Notes: generated by a model from the letters alone, not told the origin. A DNA stretch of 32,284 nt from an uncultured Porphyromonadaceae bacterium (GCA_900547555.1 URHG01000027.1:1-32284); one strand, 5' to 3'. Shown: positions 16,402-24,505, counted from the first letter of the stretch. Translations and numbers: made by a program.

Positions 16402-16409
16402 CAAAGATA
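16402..16409 (-). promoter_or_regulatory. -7 element of the MATE gene promoter
   Basis: The minus strand reads TATCTTTG here, 29 bases upstream of the ATG at 16372. The -33 region is poor (TTTT with a spacer of about 17). It supports the downstream start for the MATE gene. Confidence 0.5.
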
Positions 16410-16542
16410 GTATTTATGTGCAAATAAAACGGAGCTTATTCTATTCATATCGAAATAAGGTGGGTTGTCCGTTATCACTAAATAGATGTTTCTTATCGGA
16501 AAATCTTCTTTATAAATGAATAATTGTTTTTACAAAATATCG

Positions 16543-16550
16543 TACTTTTG
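16543..16550 (+). promoter_or_regulatory. -7 element upstream of the 366-residue barrel gene
   Basis: TACTTTTG fits the consensus and lies 23 bases before the ATG at 16574. No clear -33 TTTG at proper spacing is seen. Confidence 0.45.
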
Positions 16551-16573
16551 TACCGTTACAAAAAAATCCGGAG

Positions 16574-17674
16574 ATGAAATTCTTGAACAGAATAGTTTTA
16601 GTATTGCTGTTTATTTCTTTTTCAGCGACGTTGTCGGCACAAGAATTTTTGTGGAGTGTCGGTGTCGATATGATGTTTGATAACCGGGAATACGGCAAAA
16701 GCAAATATAATTGGCCTCAGACTATATTCGGCGGATATATCAATCCGTTGGTGGGACTCGGTTGGCGGGGCAATTCGATACAGGTCGGTGTAAGTGCCAT
16801 GCGCAATTTCGGAGCGCCGACCCGGGATATGGACGTCAACTTCGTATTCTTTTACAATTATAGGGATCGCCGTTTCAATATTTCGGCGGGTATTATACCG
16901 CGTCGTCAGGTTATCGGCGGAAGCGAGGCATTTTTTTGTGACTCTATAAAATTTTTCGATAATACGATCGACGGATTATTGTTGCAGTTCATTCCCGATG
17001 AAAAGAACTATATCGAAGTTTTTTGCGATTGGCACGGACATCAGACGGCGACGACCCGGGAACGTTTTATCATATATACGTCGGGGCGTTACTATCCTCT
17101 TTCTTGGTTGTATGGCGAGTATGAGCTGATGATGCATCACCATGCCGGGACGAGTGTAGACGGAGGTGTGGTCGATAATATTTGGATTTATCCGCGAGTG
17201 GGTATTGATTTGGGTGGTCGGTTATGGTTCGATAAACTCAAAGTGAGTGCCGGTTGGTTGCAAGCTATTCAGAACGACCGGACTTATGTGGGGCATTATG
17301 TGAAACCTCACGGCGTGCAAATCGAAGCCCGTATCGAAAAATATAAAATAGGTCTTTACAATACGTTGTATGCAGGTGGTTGCCTGATGCCGTATTATAG
17401 CAGTTATGCTTCGAGTTTGTATACGGGATCGCCATTCTATCGTACCCGGGACGATGTATATAACCGTTTGGAGGCTTATTGGTATCCGTTTCAGAATGAG
17501 AAGTTCGATCTCAAAGTATCTTCGGTACACCATTATGACGGAGGGAAATGGTGTTCTCAGCAGTTGATAACATTCCGGGTCATTATCGATAATGACATGT
17601 TCAAGAAAGAAAGTCCTGTCCGTAAGCAGCTGCGCTTCCGAAAAAGTAAAAAAGTTTCTTCAAACGGAATTTAG
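16574..17674 (+). CDS. Predicted outer membrane beta-barrel protein of unknown function
   Basis: The 366-residue protein has a signal peptide (residues 1 to about 22, ending ATLSA before QEF). Its mature part is dominated by short amphipathic, aromatic-rich strands such as YINPLVGLGWRGNSIQVGVS, RRFNISAGIIPRR, KLKVSAGWLQAIQ and KIGLYNTLYAGG, the pattern of a 14-16 strand outer membrane barrel. It does not end in an aromatic residue; a Lys/Arg-rich tail of about 25 residues follows the last strand (QQLITFRVIIDNDMF), so the barrel signal would be internal. I do not recognise a named family with confidence; Bacteroidales genomes carry similar uncharacterised proteins. It is followed by a strong terminator and then by a second barrel gene with its own promoter-like element, so the two look independently transcribed. 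Confidence 0.75.
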   Translation: MKFLNRIVLVLLFISFSATLSAQEFLWSVGVDMMFDNREYGKSKYNWPQTIFGGYINPLVGLGWRGNSIQVGVSAMRNFGAPTRDMDVNFVFFYNYRDRRFNISAGIIPRRQVIGGSEAFFCDSIKFFDNTIDGLLLQFIPDEKNYIEVFCDWHGHQTATTRERFIIYTSGRYYPLSWLYGEYELMMHHHAGTSVDGGVVDNIWIYPRVGIDLGGRLWFDKLKVSAGWLQAIQNDRTYVGHYVKPHGVQIEARIEKYKIGLYNTLYAGGCLMPYYSSYASSLYTGSPFYRTRDDVYNRLEAYWYPFQNEKFDLKVSSVHHYDGGKWCSQQLITFRVIIDNDMFKKESPVRKQLRFRKSKKVSSNGI

Positions 17675-17682
17675 TCATAATC

Positions 17683-17711
17683 GGGTCGTACAAGAATAAA
17701 ATGTACGACCC
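17683..17711 (+). terminator. Intrinsic terminator after the 366-residue barrel gene
   Basis: GGGTCGTACA (17683-17692) pairs with TGTACGACCC (17702-17711) around a 9-base loop and is followed by CTTTTTCTTTCTTTTT. This is a classic strong rho-independent terminator. Confidence 0.9.
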
Positions 17712-17762
17712 TTTTTCTTTCTTTTTAGCGTGAGAGGTGGAAATTGTCTCATATATTTACCG

Positions 17763-17770
17763 TATATTTG
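17763..17770 (+). promoter_or_regulatory. -7 element just before the putative porin gene
   Basis: TATATTTG is an exact match. It ends only 9 bases before the chosen ATG at 17780, which would give a leader of about 5 bases or none. ATTG at 17743-17746 is a weak upstream element at a short spacing of 16. Confidence 0.4.
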
Positions 17771-17779
17771 TGCCCGTAT

Positions 17780-19762
17780 ATGAGAAGGTTTTTGGTATTT
17801 TCCCTTTTTGCATTGTCGGTCGTATGTGGTTATGCCGCCAAGAAGCCCGTGATAGGAAAACCGTATGCGTGGCGGCTTTCCCAGCCGTTGGGAACACCTT
17901 ACAGCGTGCCTATGGATACGCTTATCGATAATTTTTATAATACCGACCTGCCTATTTCTTATTCCACAGCATATACCTATACCGGAAACTTGGGAGGTGC
18001 TTCGATGTCGAAAATATTTTTCGACCGTCCCGATATGCCGCAATTTATATTCAAGGCTCCTTATGATTATTTGATTTACTCTCCCTCTAATTATACCTAC
18101 TACAATACGCGTATCCCCATGACATTGGCGTCATATCTTTTCGGAGGGGGGAAACTTACCAAGCAAGAAGACCTTAAAGCAGAGTTTTCCGGCAATGTCA
18201 ACAAGCGGTTGGCTATTGCGGCCGGTATACAATATCTTTATTCACGAGGGAATTACGATCATCAGGGAAATAAAGATTTGTCGTGGCAAGTTGCCGGTTC
18301 TTATATGGGAGACCGCTACCAGATGCATGCTTTTGCCAATACATACAGTTTTGTTTCTCAGGAAAACGGCGGAATTTCCGATACCCGTTTTATCTTGGAA
18401 CCCGATGAAGTGGCTTCGGGGCAGGGCGGGTTCGATTCGCAGTCGATACCCGTATATCTGTATAACGCATTCAATCGGGTAAGAGGTCAGAATTATTATT
18501 TGACGCAACGGTACAACCTCGGATTTTACAAGACCGAACAGGTCGATGATACAACCGAAGTACAAGTGTTTACCCCGGTTACCAGTTTTATTCATACGAT
18601 TGAGTACAACAATAATATGCGACGGTTTGTCAATCAGTCGGCAAGTGAAGATACCGCGTTCTTCGACAATGCCTATTTCAGAAAAGACGGGACGAACGAC
18701 TCTACCAAGTACTGGTCATTGAAAAATACGCTCGGTATCGCCTTGTTGGAAGGTTTTAATCGATACGCCAAGATGGGTATGTCGGCTTATATGACCCATG
18801 AGGTGCGGCGTTTCTCGTTGATGAGTGATGTCATTCCGGCCGCTATGCGTACGGCTCCGGAGGTTCATACCCTGAATGCCGATGCGAATGTTTTCCGTTT
18901 GGTGCAATCTCCGCAGATTTATACCGAAAATGTTTTATGGGTAGGGGGGATTCTCTCGAAACAACAAGGTGAGTTGTTGACATATACGGTCGATGGCAAG
19001 GTGGGACTGATCGGAGTTGATGCGGGTGCTACTGACATCGAAGGCGAGATACAGACCCGTTTCCGCATACGCAAAACGGCTGTACAATTAAGGGCTTACG
19101 GTTTTTTCAAGAATCAGGCTCCGGCCTTTTATTACAGGCATTATGTTTCCAACCATTTCATTTGGGACAATAATTTCGGAAAGACCCGTAAGTTTCGGGT
19201 CGGAGGAGAATTTTCTTTACCGGCAACGGGGACATATCTCAATATTGGCGTAGAAAATGTACAGAATTATGTATATTTCGACAATAGTTGTCTACCACGT
19301 CAGGACGACCGTATTTTGCAGATTTTCAGTGCTACGTTGAAACAAAAGATAAAATGGGGTATTTTCAACCTCAATCTTGAAGCCGTATATCAGAAATCGA
19401 GCGATTCCAAAGTAATACCGTTGCCCGATTTGAGTGCATACGCACAGATGTATCTCGACTTTAAAATTGCCAAAGTATTGCAGGTACAGTTCGGCGTAGA
19501 TTGTAAGTATCACACCTCATATTATGCCGAAGCCTATCAACCGGCTACTCTCTCGTTCCATACACAAGATGAGGTGAAGGTGGGAAACTATCCGTTGATG
19601 AACGTGTATGCCAACATGAAAATGAAGATGGTGCGTTTTTATGTCATGTACACGCATTTCAATCAAGGGTTGTTCGGGGGGAATAATTATTTCCTCATGC
19701 CCAACTATCCCTATAATCCGGCCATGTTGCAATTTGGTTTGTGCGTCAACTTCGCCAATTGA
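17780..19762 (+). CDS. Putative porin, Bacteroidetes Porin_10 type
   Basis: This large outer membrane protein (660 residues from 17780) matches the Bacteroidetes putative porin family (Porin_10, PF14121). The signal peptide is MRRFLVFSLFALSVVCGYA. Family features include the early motif NFYNTDLPISYSTAYTYTGN, then SMSKIFFDRPDM, FKAPYDYLIYSPSNYTYYNT and many alternating strands up to the C-terminal MPNYPYNPAMLQFGLCVNFAN; the last strand has Phe two residues from the end. The frame extends 12 codons upstream to 17744, but the signal peptide fits a start at 17780, and an exact -7 element overlaps the extension. The substrate is unknown. The stop (19760-19762) is one base from the stop of the convergent sigma factor gene, leaving no terminator between them. 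Confidence 0.85.
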   Translation: MRRFLVFSLFALSVVCGYAAKKPVIGKPYAWRLSQPLGTPYSVPMDTLIDNFYNTDLPISYSTAYTYTGNLGGASMSKIFFDRPDMPQFIFKAPYDYLIYSPSNYTYYNTRIPMTLASYLFGGGKLTKQEDLKAEFSGNVNKRLAIAAGIQYLYSRGNYDHQGNKDLSWQVAGSYMGDRYQMHAFANTYSFVSQENGGISDTRFILEPDEVASGQGGFDSQSIPVYLYNAFNRVRGQNYYLTQRYNLGFYKTEQVDDTTEVQVFTPVTSFIHTIEYNNNMRRFVNQSASEDTAFFDNAYFRKDGTNDSTKYWSLKNTLGIALLEGFNRYAKMGMSAYMTHEVRRFSLMSDVIPAAMRTAPEVHTLNADANVFRLVQSPQIYTENVLWVGGILSKQQGELLTYTVDGKVGLIGVDAGATDIEGEIQTRFRIRKTAVQLRAYGFFKNQAPAFYYRHYVSNHFIWDNNFGKTRKFRVGGEFSLPATGTYLNIGVENVQNYVYFDNSCLPRQDDRILQIFSATLKQKIKWGIFNLNLEAVYQKSSDSKVIPLPDLSAYAQMYLDFKIAKVLQVQFGVDCKYHTSYYAEAYQPATLSFHTQDEVKVGNYPLMNVYANMKMKMVRFYVMYTHFNQGLFGGNNYFLMPNYPYNPAMLQFGLCVNFAN

Positions 19763-19763
19763 T

Positions 19764-20267
19764 TTATCGGTAGTCTTTAAGAATGATTTGCAATCGTTGA
19801 CGGGCAAAAAATATACGACTTTTTACCGTACCCAAAGGTAATTCCATTTTCTCGGCGATTTCCTGATATTTAAATCCGGCCACGTGCATCGAAAAGGGAA
19901 TTTTATAGTCATCGGGAAATTTGTTGATGGCTTTGGAAATCTCTTTTACCGAGAGTGAACCTTCGGGAGTATCGAAACCCGATTCTTGCGGAAGGTTCAG
20001 ATGATATAGATCTTCGGTTTGGTCGATGATGGTCTGATTGCGGACACCTTTGCGGTAATTATTTATGAAAATGTTCCGCATAATGGTAAATACCCATCCT
20101 TTGAAATTGATGTTGTCGATGTATTTATCGCTGTTGTCGAGAGCTTTCAAGGTCGTGTCTTGTAGTAAATCTTCTGCCTCGTCTCTGTCGCTGGTCAGCA
20201 TGTAGGCAAAGTTCAGTAAGTTGTCTTGAAGCTGCAATAGTTTTTGTTCAAATAATTGTGATTCCAT
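19764..20267 (-). CDS. ECF-type RNA polymerase sigma factor
   Basis: This 167-residue protein has the two-domain layout of extracytoplasmic function sigma factors. Region 2 (about residues 10-80) contains LLNFAYMLTSDRDEAEDLLQ and FKGWVFTIMRNIFINNYRK. Region 4 (about 108-165) contains INKFPDDYKIPFSMHVAGF, YQEIAEKMELPLGTVKSRIF and ARQRLQIIL, the DNA-binding helix-turn-helix. The intact pair suggests a functional sigma factor that directs polymerase to a stress or envelope regulon. It may be the ortholog of the conserved Bacteroidales sigma of this size (EcfO-like in B. fragilis), but I could not check that. No anti-sigma gene is adjacent: a porin converges on one side and nfeD diverges on the other. 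Its own promoter looks like the primary sigma consensus and has a hairpin near the predicted transcript start. Confidence 0.93.
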   Translation of the reverse strand: MESQLFEQKLLQLQDNLLNFAYMLTSDRDEAEDLLQDTTLKALDNSDKYIDNINFKGWVFTIMRNIFINNYRKGVRNQTIIDQTEDLYHLNLPQESGFDTPEGSLSVKEISKAINKFPDDYKIPFSMHVAGFKYQEIAEKMELPLGTVKSRIFFARQRLQIILKDYR

Positions 20268-20305
20268 TGATGAATAAATTGAAAATGAATTGAGTAATTG
20301 TGTGC

Positions 20306-20322
20306 ATATCCTTTATGGATAT
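20306..20322 (-). promoter_or_regulatory. Inverted repeat at the predicted transcript start of the sigma factor gene
   Basis: ATATCC (20306-20311) and GGATAT (20317-20322) flank a 5-base spacer. The repeat begins at about the +1 position predicted from the -7 element at 20327-20334. It could be an operator or a 5' RNA hairpin; the sequence alone cannot decide. Confidence 0.4.
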
Positions 20323-20326
20323 ACTG

Positions 20327-20357
20327 CAAATATAGAACGCATATAGGGGAATGCAAA
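20327..20357 (-). promoter_or_regulatory. Promoter for the ECF sigma factor gene
   Basis: On the minus strand TTTG (20354-20357), a 19-base spacer and TATATTTG (20327-20334) match the primary Bacteroidetes consensus exactly. The leader would be about 55 bases. Confidence 0.75.
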
Positions 20358-20532
20358 ATCTTTTAGTATAAAATTTTCATTCTAATCTGTTAAATAACAT
20401 ACGTTTATGAGCATTAATTTATTGCATTTCTTTATATAAAAATCGGTTATTTGTAAAATTCTGTCTAAAATGTATCGTCGGCCGGTTATTTTCTCGATAA
20501 AAAAATGTAACTTCGTCTCATAACCGTTTGAT

Positions 20533-21951
20533 ATGAAAAAGATACTATTTTTCCTGACTTTTTTTGTCTCTCTATTTTCTTTGAATGCGGCTGTTGGCGA
20601 TGCCGTATCGGAAACACCTCTTTTTTATAGAATAGATATTGATAAAGAGATCGGTGCTACTACGTGGAGATATATGCAGAAAGGGTATGACGAGGCCCGA
20701 AAAATGGGTGCGGAGGCAATCATATTGCGTCTTAATACCTATGGAGGTACGGTCGTACATGCCGATTCGATACGCACGCTGATTCTTAACAGCTCTATGC
20801 CCGTGTATGCTTTTATCGATAACAACGCTGCTTCTGCCGGGGCTTTGATAGCGATTTCCTGCGATAGCATTTACATGAGGGAGGGGGCGAACATTGGTGC
20901 TGCAACGGTTGTGAACCAGACGGGTGAGGCTATGCCCGATAAGTATCAATCGTATATGCGTGCGACGATACGTTCTACGGCCGAGGCTCAGGGTTATGAT
21001 ACGGTATATACGGTTTCGGGAGCCACCGAAGTGCGTTGGAGACGAAATCCGCAAATTGCGGAAGCAATGGTCGATGAGCGTATTGTTGTTCCCGGCCTTT
21101 GCGATTCGACAAAAGTGCTTACGTTGACGGCTCGTGAGGCTCTCCAATGGGGTTATTGTGAATCGATTGCGGAGAGTGTCGACGATATCATAACGGCCCG
21201 ACTCGGTCATCGGCAATATAAAGTCGAGCAATTTGAACCTTCTTTTTATGATGACCTTGTGGGATTTTTGCAAAATCCTGTCGTACAGGGAATTCTTATT
21301 ATGTTGATAATCGGTGGTATCTATTTTGAAATACAAACTCCCGGTGTAGGGTTGCCTTTGGCCGTATCTGTCATAGCAGCTGTTCTTTATTTTGCCCCGC
21401 TGTATCTTTCCGGTTTGGCGGCTTCATGGGAAATCTTGGTTTTTTTATTGGGTATTATTTTATTGGTACTCGAACTTTTGGTCATACCGGGATTCGGTAT
21501 TGCCGGCATATTGGGGCTTATATGCTTCTTTGGCGGCTTGTTGTTGGCTCTGCTTAACAATACCGACTTCGATTTCTTCTGGGTTCCGGTCGATAGTATC
21601 ACGCGAGGGTCGATCGTTATCTTGGGAGGATTGCTGGGAACCGTGCTTTTATCGTTGTTTTTGATGAAACGCATCGGTCGCAAGGGATTGTTTTATAGAG
21701 TCGCTCTTCATGCCGAGCAGAATATCGAAGACGGTTATGTGGCCGTATCGGGACATCTCACGGGCATGGTCGGTCGGGAAGGTGTTGCGGTTACCGTAAT
21801 GCGACCTTCGGGAAAAGTCCGTATCGATGAAGACGATTACGATGCCATATCGTATTATAATACTTACCTCGATTCCGGTACGCCGGTCAAAGTGGTGAAA
21901 GTCGAAAATATGCAACTTTATGTCGTATCGGTAAATCTTGATGAAAAATGA
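20533..21951 (+). CDS. nfeD: NfeD-type membrane-bound serine protease (ClpP class)
   Basis: This is a full-length NfeD/1510-N protein of 472 residues. A signal peptide (MKKILFFLTFFVSLFSLNA) precedes an extracytoplasmic ClpP-like protease domain. The nucleophile is in NNAASAGALIA (Ser101), and the likely partner Lys137 is in MPDKYQS, matching the Ser-Lys dyad known in archaeal 1510-N. Four to five membrane helices follow (about residues 250-375), including ELLVIPGFGIAGILGLICFF. The C-terminal roughly 75 residues form an OB-fold NfeD domain (GHLTGMVGREGVAVTVMRPSGK). The 1510-N enzymes cut hydrophobic stomatin tails, and such genes are often followed by a flotillin/stomatin gene. Here the next gene is kdsB, overlapping by four bases (ATGA), so no partner is encoded alongside. 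It is the first gene of a likely four-gene operon. Confidence 0.93.
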   Translation: MKKILFFLTFFVSLFSLNAAVGDAVSETPLFYRIDIDKEIGATTWRYMQKGYDEARKMGAEAIILRLNTYGGTVVHADSIRTLILNSSMPVYAFIDNNAASAGALIAISCDSIYMREGANIGAATVVNQTGEAMPDKYQSYMRATIRSTAEAQGYDTVYTVSGATEVRWRRNPQIAEAMVDERIVVPGLCDSTKVLTLTAREALQWGYCESIAESVDDIITARLGHRQYKVEQFEPSFYDDLVGFLQNPVVQGILIMLIIGGIYFEIQTPGVGLPLAVSVIAAVLYFAPLYLSGLAASWEILVFLLGIILLVLELLVIPGFGIAGILGLICFFGGLLLALLNNTDFDFFWVPVDSITRGSIVILGGLLGTVLLSLFLMKRIGRKGLFYRVALHAEQNIEDGYVAVSGHLTGMVGREGVAVTVMRPSGKVRIDEDDYDAISYYNTYLDSGTPVKVVKVENMQLYVVSVNLDEK

Positions 21952-22706
21952 AATTTATAGTTATTATTCCGGCTCGTTATGCGTCGACTCGTTTTCCCGG
22001 CAAGCCGCTTGTCGATATGCGGGGCAAGACGATGATTCAGCGGGTTTACGAGCAGGTATCGACGTGTGTCGATACCGTTTATGTGGCGACCGACGATTCC
22101 CGTATTTATGAAGCAGTAGAGGGGTTTGGTGGGCGTGTCGTGATGACTTCGGACAATCATCGTTCGGGTACAGACCGTTGTTGGGAAGCCTATGAACGAA
22201 TCGGTGGCCATGAAGAGGTCGTTATCAATGTGCAAGGAGACGAGCCATTTATTCAACCCCGACAGATACGGGATATTATGAGCTGTTTCGATGATCCGTC
22301 GACACAGATAGCCACTCTCGTAAAACCTTTTTCCGAGGCCGATGGGGAGGCTGCTTTGTTCAATCCCAATTCTCCGAAAGTCGTTCTCAACGATCGCAAC
22401 GAGGCAATGTATTTCAGCCGTTCTGTCGTACCCTATTTGCGTAATTACCCTACGGGCGAGTGGTTGAGCCGCCATACTTACTATAAACATATCGGCATGT
22501 ATGCTTATCGGGCCGATGTTTTATCCGAGATAACCCGATTGCCGCAATCTTCACTCGAAATGGCCGAGTCGCTTGAACAACTACGTTGGTTACAGAATGG
22601 TTATCGTATAAAAGTGGGTATTACTGCACAGGAAACGATAGGAATCGATACCCCTGCCGATCTCGAAAAAGCACTTCATTTTCTCGACTCATTATCCCAT
22701 AAATAA
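21948..22706 (+). CDS. kdsB: 3-deoxy-manno-octulosonate cytidylyltransferase (CMP-Kdo synthetase)
   Basis: KdsB activates Kdo with CTP to CMP-Kdo in the cytoplasm, supplying the inner-core sugar for lipopolysaccharide. The 252-residue length is normal. The nucleotide-binding start FIVIIPARYASTRFPGKPL is diagnostic, followed by GKTMIQRVYEQV, VYVATDDSRIY, EVVINVQGDEPFI (metal and nucleotide contacts) and the YKHIGMYAYRADVL segment. The C-terminus has the family pattern SLEQLRWLQNGYRIKV and GIDTPADLEKA. The ATG overlaps the nfeD stop in ATGA, so the two genes are translationally coupled, and the M16-like gene begins seven bases after its stop. The neighbours are not other Kdo genes, which is a common loose arrangement in this phylum. 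Confidence 0.97.
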   Translation: MKFIVIIPARYASTRFPGKPLVDMRGKTMIQRVYEQVSTCVDTVYVATDDSRIYEAVEGFGGRVVMTSDNHRSGTDRCWEAYERIGGHEEVVINVQGDEPFIQPRQIRDIMSCFDDPSTQIATLVKPFSEADGEAALFNPNSPKVVLNDRNEAMYFSRSVVPYLRNYPTGEWLSRHTYYKHIGMYAYRADVLSEITRLPQSSLEMAESLEQLRWLQNGYRIKVGITAQETIGIDTPADLEKALHFLDSLSHK

Positions 22707-22713
22707 AAAACGT

Positions 22714-23994
22714 ATGCTTGACAGATCTACGCCACCTCCGATAAAAGAAGTTGAAACGTTGACTTTTCCCGAAGTCGATTCATGCCGCCTTTCCAACGGA
22801 ATTCCGCTATATATCATCGATCGGGGAGATCAGGAATTATCTCGTATCGATATCCTTTTTTCTGTCGGAAAAGTTCAGGAACGTCAACCGCTGACGGCAA
22901 AATTCACCGCAGCCATGTTGCGGGAAGGGGCGGCAGGTCTTTCTTCGGCGTATATTGCCGAAAAGCTCGATTATTACGGTGCGACTTTACAGACATTGGC
23001 AACTCAACGGAATACTTATATCACGCTCTATTCGGCCAACCGATATTTTTTTGATATACTTCCGCTCTTGTGTAAGTTGGTCGTTTCGCCCGATTTTCCC
23101 GAAGAAGAGTTTCGTACGTTAAAAGAGCGTAATCGTCAGGCTTTATCGGTCGACTTGATGAAAGTCAATATCTTGGCTTCGCGAATTTTCTCGGAACAGT
23201 TATTCGGTTCGGAAAATCCTTATGGAAAATCGGAACAGCTTACCGACTATGATACTCTTACAACCGAACATTTACGGGAATTTCATTCCCGACATTATAC
23301 CGCAGGACAGTGTCGCATTGTACTTTCGGGGCGAATAACTCCTGAAATGAAAGCTGTTGTAATGGAAACATTTGCGGCTGTACCGTCGAAAAGCGAATTC
23401 GAGAAATTTTTGTTTCCCGTGATTCATAGCAGCAGTGAGCATTATCGGTTTGTAGAGAAAGCGGGAGCGTTGCAGGCAGGGATCAGGGTCGGACGCCTTG
23501 TCGTCGGACGCGATCATCCCGACCATCATATATTACGCGTGTTGAATACCGTATTAGGCGGTTATTTCGGAAGTCGTCTCATGTCCAATATTCGGGAAGA
23601 AAAAGGATATACCTATGGTATTCAGTCATCTGTCGTAACTTACCCCGATGCATCTTATCTGGTCGTGCAGACGCAAGCTGCGACCTCTTATGTGAAACCT
23701 CTTATCGATGAAATATTCAATGAGTTTTCCCGTTTGAGGAACGAACTTGTAGAACCCGACGAGCTGCGTATGGTGCGTAGTTATGTGACGGGTGAGATGT
23801 TGAGGCTTTTCGACTCGCCGTTTTCGGTGGCCGAGGTTTTTGTAACCTTGTTGGCGAACGGGCTCGATTTTTCTTATTACGATGAACGTTTCGGCGTAAT
23901 ACGTTCGTTTACAGCCGAGCAGTTACAGGCTGCGGCACGCTGTTATCTCAATAAAGAAAATTTTTATATAGCTGTGGCTGGACAGGAAGAATAA
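22714..23994 (+). CDS. M16 family (insulinase-like) protein lacking the zinc-binding motif
   Basis: The 426-residue protein has the two-lobed fold pattern of M16B peptidases. The N-terminal lobe has LSNGIPLYIIDRGDQ, AAMLREGAAGLSSAYIAEKL and the following GATLQTLATQRNTYITLYS. The C-terminal lobe has VLGGYFGSRLMSNIREEKGY and TYGIQSSV, which retain the Arg and Tyr used by partner subunits. The catalytic HxxEH motif, expected before the AEKL helix region, is absent; I find no HxxEH anywhere. This is the state of non-catalytic partner subunits that work as heterodimers with an active M16 protein. There is no signal peptide, so it is probably cytoplasmic. No active M16 gene is adjacent; it lies between kdsB (7 bases) and mgsA (30 bases) and is probably co-transcribed with them. 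Confidence 0.88.
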   Translation: MLDRSTPPPIKEVETLTFPEVDSCRLSNGIPLYIIDRGDQELSRIDILFSVGKVQERQPLTAKFTAAMLREGAAGLSSAYIAEKLDYYGATLQTLATQRNTYITLYSANRYFFDILPLLCKLVVSPDFPEEEFRTLKERNRQALSVDLMKVNILASRIFSEQLFGSENPYGKSEQLTDYDTLTTEHLREFHSRHYTAGQCRIVLSGRITPEMKAVVMETFAAVPSKSEFEKFLFPVIHSSSEHYRFVEKAGALQAGIRVGRLVVGRDHPDHHILRVLNTVLGGYFGSRLMSNIREEKGYTYGIQSSVVTYPDASYLVVQTQAATSYVKPLIDEIFNEFSRLRNELVEPDELRMVRSYVTGEMLRLFDSPFSVAEVFVTLLANGLDFSYYDERFGVIRSFTAEQLQAAARCYLNKENFYIAVAGQEE

Positions 23995-24024
23995 AAGTAT
24001 GACCCTATTAAATGAGATAAGATT

Positions 24025-24501
24025 ATGAAAAAGAGACTGACTATTGCGCTGGTAGCGCACGATAACCGTAAGGCCGATTTGGTGGAGTGGGCGGTTTTTA
24101 ATTCCGACGTGCTATCCAAGCATCATCTTGTTTGTACCGGAACGACCGGGACATTGGTGAAAGAAGCCTTTGAACAAAAAGGTATTACTGCCGATATTAC
24201 TTGTATGAATTCCGGACCGCTGGGTGGAGATGCCGAAATAGCAGCGCTTGTCGTGCAACATAAAATCAATTTGGCGATTTTTCTCATTGATGATCTCAAT
24301 CCTCAGCCTCATGAGGCCGATATACAGATGCTGCTGCGCCAGTGTCGTGTGCACAATGTGCCTATCGCCTGCAACAGATACAGTGCCGATCTGATGATAA
24401 CCAGCACATTGTGGGATAATGATGACTATGTACCCTCTACACCGAAGTATATTGCTTTCGACCGACAGGCGTTGGGATTGAAACTCTCCGAAAAGAAATA
24501 G
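24025..24501 (+). CDS. mgsA: Methylglyoxal synthase
   Basis: MgsA converts dihydroxyacetone phosphate to methylglyoxal and phosphate in the cytoplasm, a bypass that relieves sugar-phosphate build-up. The 158-residue length fits. The phosphate-binding motif is CTGTTGTLVKEAF, the catalytic Asp is in GPLGGDAEIAALV (Asp69), and the second active-site residue is His96 in LNPQPHEADI; these match Asp71 and His98 of the E. coli enzyme. It starts 30 bases after the M16-like stop and is the last gene of the nfeD-kdsB-M16-mgsA run. Its stop is four bases from that of the convergent aldehyde dehydrogenase gene, so the two transcripts would overlap unless termination occurs inside coding sequence. Confidence 0.96.
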   Translation: MKKRLTIALVAHDNRKADLVEWAVFNSDVLSKHHLVCTGTTGTLVKEAFEQKGITADITCMNSGPLGGDAEIAALVVQHKINLAIFLIDDLNPQPHEADIQMLLRQCRVHNVPIACNRYSADLMITSTLWDNDDYVPSTPKYIAFDRQALGLKLSEKK

Positions 24502-24505
24502 TCCG

